Origin: Opitutia bacterium UBA7350
GTDB taxonomy: Bacteria > Verrucomicrobiota > Verrucomicrobiia > Opitutales > Coraliomargaritaceae
Reading direction: 5' to 3'
NCBI GenBank assembly: GCA_002470925.1
Contig: DKOX01000141.1
Span: 1-10,104 of the forward strand
DNA: 10,104 nt
Shown here piece by piece: positions 4,856-10,104 of this stretch. The position numbers and the translations under genes were made by a program. Position 1 is the stretch's first letter. Every line of letters starts with the position of its first letter. The notes under the pieces were generated by a model. It searched no databases, was not told the DNA's origin, and was given only the letters and a program-made list of their open reading frames with translations.

Positions 4856-6643
4856 ATGAAAAATACAGAAAAAACCATCGCATTCCCAAAGCAGGACGAA
4901 ATAGGTCCGGAAATGAAGGGCGCCGATGTCATGGTCGCCGCGCTTGAACGCGAGGGCGTGGAGGTGGTGTATGCATATCCCGGAGGGGCCTCGCTGGAAC
5001 TGCACCAAGCGCTCACCAAGAGTAAACAAATCCGCACGATCCTGCCCCGCTTCGAACAAGGCGGTGGTTTCATGGCGCACGGACATGCCCGCGTCACCGG
5101 AAAACCGGCGGTCTGTATGGCTACCAGCGGCCCCGGAGCCACCAATCTCGTTACCTGTATCGCCGACGCCTTCATGGACAGCATTCCCCTCATTGCGATC
5201 ACCGGGCAGGTATACCAGCAATTTATCGGAAAGGCCGCCTTCCAGGAGACCGACTTTTACGGCATGACGCTCCCGATCGTGAAGCACTCTTACCTCGTAC
5301 TCGATAAAGAAGACCTTCCCCGCATCATCAAAGAAGCCTTTCACATCGCCAGCACCGGTCGCCCCGGGCCAGTCGTGATCGACATCCCCAAGGACATTCA
5401 ACAGGCTGTCTTTAAACCCACCTTCCCGGCGCAGGTCGATTTGCCCGGGTACAACGAGGACGTCACCGCGCCACAAGCAAGCGACGAGGTACTCGCTCCG
5501 GTTTTGGATCTCATCACACAAGCCGAACGCCCCGTTCTCTATGTGGGCGGCGGTATTATCTCCGGCGAAGCCCACAAAGAACTCCGTGAATTTGCCGAGC
5601 TCACCGGTATTCCCGTAGCCTCCACCCTCATGGGGCTGGGCGCCTTTGACGCAGAACACCCGCTCTCCCTCTATTGGTTTGGGATGCACGGCACCGTCGC
5701 CGGCAACTGGGCGGTTTGCGATAGCGACCTCCTCATTTGCGCCGGCGCCCGCTTTGATGACCGCATCACCGGTAAGGTCGATAAATTTGCACCCGACGCC
5801 AAAATCGTCCACATCGACATTGATGTTTCCGAGCACAACAAAAACAAGCGCGTCGCCCTCCCGATTCACTCGGACGTCAAACACGCCCTTGCGCGTCTCA
5901 GTGCCATCGCCAAACAAACGAAGTTTAAGAAACCCGACCTAAGCAAATGGCTCGCCACCTGCGATCAGTGGAAAGCGGAGCACCCCTTCTGCTACGAGAA
6001 GGGCGAGCACATCACGCAACAGGAGGCCATCGAAACGCTCTATGACATCACCAAAGGCGACGCCATCATCACCACCGGCGTGGGACAGCATCAAATGTGG
6101 GCCGCGCAATTCTTTAAATTCCGCGAACCCCGCACCTATATCAGTTCCCTAGGTCTCGGCACCATGGGCTTTGGCCTTCCCGCCGCCCTCGGCGTAAAAG
6201 TCGCCTGCCCGGACCGCCTTGTCATCAACATCGACGGCGACGGCTGCTTCCTTATGAACGTGCAGGAACTCGGCACTGCCAAGATCGAACAAATCAACGC
6301 GAAGTCCATCATCCTCAACAACCAACACCTCGGCATGGTGGTTCAATGGGAAGACCTCATGTATGACAGCGTCCGCGGCCAAACCATCCTCTGTGACAAG
6401 GATGACATCGGAGGCCCCGACAATGTCGACGCCCTCTATCCCGACTTCGTGAAAATCGCGGAAGGCTTCGGGGTTGCCGGACGCCGTGTCATCAAACGCG
6501 AAGAACTGCGTGAAGCCCTCGAAGAAATGATCGCACATGACGGACCCTACGTGCTCGAAATCGTAGTTCCCTACACCGAGCACGTTTTGCCCATGATCAA
6601 GCAGGGGCTCTCCGCCAAAGAGATTATCCTCCCCACGGAGTAA
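4856..6643 (+). CDS. ilvB: Acetolactate synthase, large (catalytic) subunit
   Basis: This ThDP- and FAD-dependent enzyme condenses pyruvate with pyruvate or 2-oxobutyrate, the first common step of Val, Leu and Ile synthesis. The 595 residues have three domains. The N-terminal domain has VVYAYPGGASLELHQAL and the catalytic Glu67 in RFEQGG, then ATSGPGATNLVTCIADAFMD. The central domain has GMHGTVAGNWAVCDSDLLI and GARFDDRITGKVDKFAP. The C-terminal ThDP domain has NIDGDGCFLMNVQELGTA (about 458-475) through the NN of SIILNNQHLGMVVQW. These motifs favour biosynthetic AHAS over other ThDP enzymes. Start 4856 gives a 20-residue lead; Met20 (4913) is an alternative, and neither has a Shine-Dalgarno. 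No regulatory subunit gene (ilvN/ilvH) follows. An intrinsic terminator lies 22 bp after the stop. Confidence 0.95.
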   Translation: MKNTEKTIAFPKQDEIGPEMKGADVMVAALEREGVEVVYAYPGGASLELHQALTKSKQIRTILPRFEQGGGFMAHGHARVTGKPAVCMATSGPGATNLVTCIADAFMDSIPLIAITGQVYQQFIGKAAFQETDFYGMTLPIVKHSYLVLDKEDLPRIIKEAFHIASTGRPGPVVIDIPKDIQQAVFKPTFPAQVDLPGYNEDVTAPQASDEVLAPVLDLITQAERPVLYVGGGIISGEAHKELREFAELTGIPVASTLMGLGAFDAEHPLSLYWFGMHGTVAGNWAVCDSDLLICAGARFDDRITGKVDKFAPDAKIVHIDIDVSEHNKNKRVALPIHSDVKHALARLSAIAKQTKFKKPDLSKWLATCDQWKAEHPFCYEKGEHITQQEAIETLYDITKGDAIITTGVGQHQMWAAQFFKFREPRTYISSLGLGTMGFGLPAALGVKVACPDRLVINIDGDGCFLMNVQELGTAKIEQINAKSIILNNQHLGMVVQWEDLMYDSVRGQTILCDKDDIGGPDNVDALYPDFVKIAEGFGVAGRRVIKREELREALEEMIAHDGPYVLEIVVPYTEHVLPMIKQGLSAKEIILPTE

Positions 6644-6664
6644 AGCCCCGATAAAGACCAAGCG

Positions 6665-6690
6665 AGTCCCCTGCATGCGGGGACTTTTTT
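6665..6690 (+). terminator. Intrinsic terminator of ilvB
   Basis: AGTCCCC (6665-6671) pairs with GGGGACT (6679-6685) around the seven-base loop TGCATGC, followed by a T-run to 6690. It begins 22 bases after the ilvB stop, which argues that ilvB is transcribed alone. Confidence 0.9.
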
Positions 6691-6708
6691 GTATCCAAAA
6701 CCATCCAG

Positions 6709-7329
6709 ATGAACACGACCCTACTCCTTTGCCTTACCCCCATCATCACCGCTGCAATCGGTTGGTTCACCAACTGGGTCGCGATCAAGATGCTCTTTCA
6801 TCCGCGCCAGCCCCTGCGCTTTGCCGGTCTTACCTGGCAGGGATTGATTCCACGCCGACAACAACAACTTGCCGCCGAAGCCGCCGAAATCATCGAGCGG
6901 GAAATTCTCCAACAACACACCATTCAAGAAGAGATCCGTAAAATCGATCTCGGTCCCGACCTCGAAGCGGCCGCCAAAAGCCTCGTCTGGGAGCGCATCG
7001 GCCCTAAACTTCAAGCAATCCCCCTCCTCGGCGGCTTTATCAACGACGGCCTCCTCGCGCAATTTGAAGTCATCGCCGCCGCTGAAATTAAAAACGAAGC
7101 AGCTCCCCTCATGGAAAAAGTCGCCACGCGTTTCGAAGGCTCCGTCGACCTCAAGCAACTCATTGAAGCCAATATCGCCGCCTTTGACCTCCAACGCCTT
7201 GAAACAATCGTCAATCAAGTCGCACAACGCGAATTCCGTACCATCGAACGCCTCGGCGCCCTCCTCGGTTTCATGATCGGGCTTGTGCAGGTCGCCATCC
7301 TTTATTTCAACGGCGCGGTTGACCTCTAG
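6709..7329 (+). CDS. DUF445 family membrane protein
   Basis: A 206-residue DUF445 protein; the function of the family is not established. A hydrophobic N-terminal helix (about 4-28) contains the family signature GWFTNWVAIKMLFHP. A middle region of about 150 residues is helical, amphipathic and charged (EAAEIIEREILQQHTIQEEI and similar). The second family signature, REFRTIERLGALLGFMIGLVQ, leads into a C-terminal membrane helix (about 185-203). The arrangement predicts two membrane anchors with a soluble helical domain between them. The gene follows the ilvB terminator by 18 bp, so it needs its own promoter, which I cannot place. Its stop overlaps the stop of the convergent pseudouridine synthase gene in a shared CTAG. 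Confidence 0.88.
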   Translation: MNTTLLLCLTPIITAAIGWFTNWVAIKMLFHPRQPLRFAGLTWQGLIPRRQQQLAAEAAEIIEREILQQHTIQEEIRKIDLGPDLEAAAKSLVWERIGPKLQAIPLLGGFINDGLLAQFEVIAAAEIKNEAAPLMEKVATRFEGSVDLKQLIEANIAAFDLQRLETIVNQVAQREFRTIERLGALLGFMIGLVQVAILYFNGAVDL

Positions 7330-8108
7330 TCCAAGTTTGGCTCCAGATGCATGCGGTCGCGAATAAAGGACCGCAAATCCCCGGTCAGCGGCGCAATAAA
7401 ACGCACTTCCCCGTCTGGAAAATCAAAGACGTATTCATGGCAATGCAGCGCCTGCCGCGACAAGGGTAGCTCCGCCGCCAGCCGCTCGGTGAATCCGTGC
7501 TCAATAAATTCCAGATAAAGCCGCTCGTCGGGGCCGTACAGTTTATCGCCCACCACTCGATGTCCAATGTGATCCGCATGGACCCGAATCTGATGCTTGC
7601 GGCCCGTGTGGGGTCGCACCCGCACCAAGGAATAGCCGCCACCCCTCGCTATCGGTTCAAATTCCGTCAACGCATCCTGACCACCCCCATGGAGGCGCAC
7701 TTCGTTTTTCACATGCACCGGTCCCCCGCATGCACGCCGCCCAATGGGCTGATCCGCGGTAATGGAATCCATGAATTCCCCTTCCAGAATCGCCAAATAC
7801 GATTTTTGAACCCGGCGCTCCTGAATCGCCATTTGATACTTCCGCGCCACCGCCGGACGGCGCGCGAAAATTACCAAGCCGCTCGTTTCACGATCCAATC
7901 GTGCCACCAAATGCAATTTGTCTGCCTGCAGGTATTCACGTACCGCGCCCACCAGACTCGACCACGGTCCATTCTTGGAAGGATGACAGACCAACCAACC
8001 GGGTTTGTTGATGATCAAGAGATCATCGTCCTCCTGAAGGATCCAATTCGGTAATTCGTACGGATCGACGAGAGGCGCGTCGGGATTGTTGATTTCCGAA
8101 TCAGGCAT
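7326..8108 (-). CDS. RluA-family RNA pseudouridine synthase
   Basis: Converts a uridine in rRNA or tRNA to pseudouridine; the target cannot be told from sequence. It is 260 residues from the chosen start. Motifs are DDLLIINKPGWLVCHPS (28-44), the catalytic Asp72 in VARLDRETSGL, QKSYLAILEG, and VRPHTGRKHQIRVH near the middle, then a C-terminal ALHCHEYVFDFP. No S4 domain precedes the catalytic domain, unlike RluC or RluD. Start 8108 is preferred because AGGAAG lies eight bases upstream and the gene then begins just after the SDR stop. ATGs at 8132 and 8141 would overlap the SDR gene. It probably forms a two-gene operon with the SDR gene and converges on DUF445. Confidence 0.92.
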   Translation of the reverse strand: MPDSEINNPDAPLVDPYELPNWILQEDDDLLIINKPGWLVCHPSKNGPWSSLVGAVREYLQADKLHLVARLDRETSGLVIFARRPAVARKYQMAIQERRVQKSYLAILEGEFMDSITADQPIGRRACGGPVHVKNEVRLHGGGQDALTEFEPIARGGGYSLVRVRPHTGRKHQIRVHADHIGHRVVGDKLYGPDERLYLEFIEHGFTERLAAELPLSRQALHCHEYVFDFPDGEVRFIAPLTGDLRSFIRDRMHLEPNLD

Positions 8109-8112
8109 TACC

Positions 8113-9000
8113 TTAACTTCCTGAAGATTCATTACCCGCACGAAATTGCTCCAGGCGCAGCTTTTTCATCGCCCAGCCCGCAATGCGCGCGCTGCCTGCC
8201 TTGCTCACAAAACGATGCAACGATGCGATGATGCAATTTTTCCAACCCGTCACCACGACCGCCTTGCGGCGCGCCAGGGCACGCAGTGTCTCCAGCGCCA
8301 CCTCCTCCGCCGTCATATCCAGCCATTGATTCAAGCCCCCCTCGCCCGGCGGGCTCTCAAACCCCGCTGCTTTGAAAAAATTCGACCGGGTCGGCCCGGG
8401 ACAAACCGCCAATGCATGCACCCCCGTTTCCCGCAATTCCTCATTGAACGCCAGTGACCAGTTCAAGACAAAGGCTTTGCTCGCCCCATACGTCGCCATT
8501 AGCGGAGTCGCCTGAAAAGCAGCGGTCGATGCGATGTTCACCACTGCACCACCACGTTCCAAGATCTGCGGCAACAATCGCGCCGTTAAATCGACCACCG
8601 CACGCACGTTCAGATCAATCATGCGGAGCTGTTTCTCAGCATCCACCTCCGCAAATGCCCCATAATCACCGAACCCGCTATTATTGATCAAAAGTACCCC
8701 ACCCGGCGCTGCCGCCGCGATGCGTCCCTCCGCCCATTCCGCCGCATCTGCCAGAGCCGCTGTATCGCTTAAATCCACCCCGTAGTGCGCGCACGAATCC
8801 GCCGAAAAAAATGCCGGTTTTGTCCGAGAAAGATTGCAAAATTCCAAACCCGGCTTTAAATTTAAGATTGCCTTGATTAGAGCGCTTCCAATTCCCGAAG
8901 AACCCCCTGTCACTACTACGAGTGAAAAACGGTTTAAACATTCCCGCGGCGACTGTGCCGGCGAGCGGGGCAAGGAACTTTTCGATTTCGCGACTTTCAT
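8113..9000 (-). CDS. Short-chain dehydrogenase/reductase (SDR)
   Basis: A 295-residue NAD(P)-dependent oxidoreductase of the classical SDR superfamily; substrate unknown. The nucleotide-binding motif TGGSSGIG lies at 31-38, NNSGFG (the NNAG position) at 106-111, and Asn131 at the active-site Asn position. The catalytic Ser158, Tyr171 and Lys175 (YGASK) have canonical spacing. CPGPTRSNFF follows. The C-terminus is extended and basic, with an amphipathic helix (WAMKKLRLEQFR), as in SDRs close to DltE or YqjQ-like groups (weak inference). Start 9000 leaves about 25 residues before the first strand. The ATG at 9030 adds ten residues and would leave only 33 bp to hpf; neither has a Shine-Dalgarno, so the choice is uncertain. 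The stop lies four bases before the pseudouridine synthase start. Confidence 0.9.
   Translation of the reverse strand: MKVAKSKSSLPRSPAQSPRECLNRFSLVVVTGGSSGIGSALIKAILNLKPGLEFCNLSRTKPAFFSADSCAHYGVDLSDTAALADAAEWAEGRIAAAAPGGVLLINNSGFGDYGAFAEVDAEKQLRMIDLNVRAVVDLTARLLPQILERGGAVVNIASTAAFQATPLMATYGASKAFVLNWSLAFNEELRETGVHALAVCPGPTRSNFFKAAGFESPPGEGGLNQWLDMTAEEVALETLRALARRKAVVVTGWKNCIIASLHRFVSKAGSARIAGWAMKKLRLEQFRAGNESSGS
8117..8122 (-). promoter_or_regulatory. Shine-Dalgarno of the RluA-family gene
   Basis: AGGAAG on the minus strand lies eight bases upstream of the ATG at 8108, inside the last codons of the SDR gene. It decides the start in favour of 8108 over 8132 or 8141. Confidence 0.65.
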
Positions 9001-9050
9001 AAATTCAACAAGGGGTATCACAGTACCCATTCAACCACAACCACACAACC

Positions 9051-9055
9051 AAGGA
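9051..9055 (+). promoter_or_regulatory. Shine-Dalgarno of hpf/raiA
   Basis: AAGGA lies eight bases before the ATG at 9064. It is one of the few clear Shine-Dalgarno sites in the window. Confidence 0.7.
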
Positions 9056-9063
9056 CGCGAAAT

Positions 9064-9429
9064 ATGAAAGATCAAGACATCATCATCTCCGGTATCAACA
9101 TCACCCTAACGGATGCGATGAAAACCATGGTTCATGAGAAAGCGACAAAACTCTTTGAGCACGAAGACCACATCGTGCGCATGCGCGTGGAATTGGAATA
9201 CGCGCCACACAACAAGACTCACGAAGGAGAATACCTCGCCAAGGGTCACCTTGAAGTTCGGGGAAATGACCACATTGTACGGTGTGCCAGCGACGACACC
9301 TATAAGTCCATCGACCTGATGGTGCAAAAACTCGACCGCATGCTGCGCCGCCGTTCCCGCCTCGCACGCGTCAAACGCAAGCATACCCACGAAGTGGATA
9401 TTCCCGCCGCCATTCCCAAGGCCATCTGA
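9064..9429 (+). CDS. Ribosome hibernation factor, HPF/RaiA (YfiA) family, short form
   Basis: A 121-residue HPF/RaiA protein that binds the decoding region of the 30S subunit and silences ribosomes in slow growth or stress. It shows the family beta-alpha-beta-beta-beta-alpha pattern: IIISGINITLTDAMKTMVHEKATKLFEHED, strands VRMRVELEYAP, YLAKGHLEVRG and HIVRCASDDTYKSIDLMVQKLDRMLRRR, and a basic end (RLARVKRKHTHEV). The C-terminal dimerisation domain of long HPF is absent. The name hpf or raiA cannot be settled from sequence. Start 9064 is supported by AAGGA at 9051. The gene is divergent from the SDR gene, not next to rpoN, and ends in a strong terminator, so it is probably monocistronic. Confidence 0.93.
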   Translation: MKDQDIIISGINITLTDAMKTMVHEKATKLFEHEDHIVRMRVELEYAPHNKTHEGEYLAKGHLEVRGNDHIVRCASDDTYKSIDLMVQKLDRMLRRRSRLARVKRKHTHEVDIPAAIPKAI

Positions 9430-9460
9430 ATTCCTGCACACTCAAGACAACCGATCAACC

Positions 9461-9496
9461 GCAGGCCCGGGCAACTACACCCGGGCTTGCATTTTT
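9461..9496 (+). terminator. Intrinsic terminator of hpf/raiA
   Basis: An 11-base-pair stem, GCAGGCCCGGG (9461-9471) with CCCGGGCTTGC (9480-9490) including one G-U pair, encloses an eight-base loop and is followed by TTTTT (9492-9496). It separates hpf from the downstream membrane protein gene. Confidence 0.92.
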
Positions 9497-9524
9497 CCCG
9501 TAAAATTCAATTCTTACACGACCT

Positions 9525-9887
9525 ATGTCACACCAAATCTACCAAATCCTACACATCCTCGGCATCCTTATGGTATTCCTCGGTTACGGCGCCCTCCTCG
9601 GTCGCGCCCTCGCGGGAAGCGACTGCCCCCGCCTCAAAAAGATGGGTTCCATCACGAGCGGCATCGGCTTGCTCCTCATCCTCGTCGCGGGCTTCGGTTT
9701 GATTGCCAAGCTAGGCTACAGCTACGGTGAAACCTGGATCTGGATCAAGCTGGCGGTTTGGGTCGCGCTCGGCGGTATGATCGCCGCGATCAACCGCAAA
9801 CCCTGCTGCGCATCAAAGATCTGGTGGATCCTCCTCGCCCTCGGCACTATCGCCATTGCGGCGGTCTACTGGTTCCGTTTTCTCTAG
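9525..9887 (+). CDS. Four-helix inner-membrane protein of unknown function (SirB-like)
   Basis: A 120-residue, very hydrophobic protein with four predicted membrane helices at about 8-29, 43-63, 70-90 and 99-118. Conserved-looking features are HILGILMVFLGYGALLGRAL in helix 1, GIGLLLILVAGFGLIAKLG in helix 2, WIWIKLAVWVALGG in helix 3, and a short loop RKPCCASK with paired cysteines. The layout recalls the SirB family and small CopD-like membrane proteins, but the match is weak and no function is assigned. No Shine-Dalgarno precedes the ATG. The gene lies between the hpf terminator and tRNA-Arg, apparently as its own unit. Confidence 0.82.
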   Translation: MSHQIYQILHILGILMVFLGYGALLGRALAGSDCPRLKKMGSITSGIGLLLILVAGFGLIAKLGYSYGETWIWIKLAVWVALGGMIAAINRKPCCASKIWWILLALGTIAIAAVYWFRFL

Positions 9888-9960
9888 GGCATAATTATTT
9901 TCCAAAACTTAGCCTTGATTAAAACAAGCGAAGCACGCACATTAATCGCTTCCATTATAT

Positions 9961-10037
<77 letters not shown>

Positions 10038-10042
10038 CTTTT

Positions 10043-10071
10043 AACCGCTTCTCTCCAGGGAGCGGTTTTTT
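10043..10071 (+). terminator. Intrinsic terminator of tRNA-Arg
   Basis: AACCGCT (10043-10049) pairs with AGCGGTT (10061-10067), followed by a T-run to 10071, six bases after the tRNA CCA end. The remaining 33 bases of the window show nothing recognisable. Confidence 0.85.
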
Positions 10072-10104
10072 CTTTGCCGCCTCTCTGCGCTTCGTGCTCC
10101 AGCC

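Noticed and set aside
4826..5917. Long open frame (363 codons) on the minus strand inside ilvB
   Set aside because: It lies antisense to a well-supported ilvB with all family motifs. The translation is Gly/Asp/Val-rich with no recognisable domain, as expected for the shadow of a GC-rich coding strand.
9915..9960. Possible promoter of tRNA-Arg (TTGATT with ATTAAT) and a six-base inverted repeat AAGCGA/TCGCTT
   Set aside because: The spacer is 20 bases and the repeat is short with a 14-base loop. A promoter must lie here or upstream, but I cannot fix it.

Overview
The window looks like ordinary chromosomal housekeeping DNA from a free-living Gram-negative-type bacterium. Gene style and protein signatures (TrmD with the variant loop DYVLTNG, a YmdB-type phosphoesterase, a small DUF445 protein, a stand-alone 2Fe-2S ferredoxin, many starts without a Shine-Dalgarno) suggest Verrucomicrobiota, perhaps Opitutae. 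That placement is an inference from remembered family patterns, not from a search. I see no insertion sequence, prophage, CRISPR array or defence island. 

Layout. Positions 2-229 (+) hold the C-terminal end of an unrecognised protein whose stop overlaps the start of alanine racemase (alr, 222-1358 +). Facing it is a translation operon on the minus strand, transcribed rpsP (S16, 3165-2551), trmD (2511-1822), rplS (L19, 1825-1460). trmD and rplS overlap by four bases, and rimM is absent from its usual place between rpsP and trmD. Next come an 80-residue unknown protein (3370-3612 -), divergent from a 2Fe-2S ferredoxin (3655-3915 +), then a YmdB-family metallophosphoesterase (3924-4721 -), divergent from the acetolactate synthase large subunit (ilvB, 4856-6643 +), which ends in a clear intrinsic terminator. 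A DUF445 membrane protein (6709-7329 +) converges on an RluA-family pseudouridine synthase (7326-8108 -) that shares an apparent operon with a short-chain dehydrogenase (8113-9000 -). Divergent from these is hpf/raiA (9064-9429 +) with a strong terminator, then a four-helix membrane protein (9525-9887 +), a tRNA-Arg(ACG) gene (9961-10037 +) and its terminator. 

Function. Much of the window serves the ribosome and translation (S16, L19, TrmD, a pseudouridine synthase, HPF, tRNA-Arg). Alanine racemase supplies D-Ala for the cell wall, and IlvB starts branched-chain amino acid synthesis. Gaps between genes are short (none above about 205 bp). 

The most unusual item is in ribosomal protein S16. 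After a normal S16 domain of about 80 residues it carries a roughly 120-residue Ala/Glu-rich acidic tail. In that tail sits CGCGKTEDLNGKCDGSH, a near match to the CDGSH iron-sulfur (3Cys-1His) motif. Its cysteines are the only ones in the protein. A ribosomal protein carrying a possible metal or Fe-S site on a flexible tail is not something I know to be described. Secondary points are a GNH-to-GDH change at a metal-binding residue of the YmdB-like enzyme, changes in the TrmD AdoMet loop, and a nested inverted repeat between alr and rplS.
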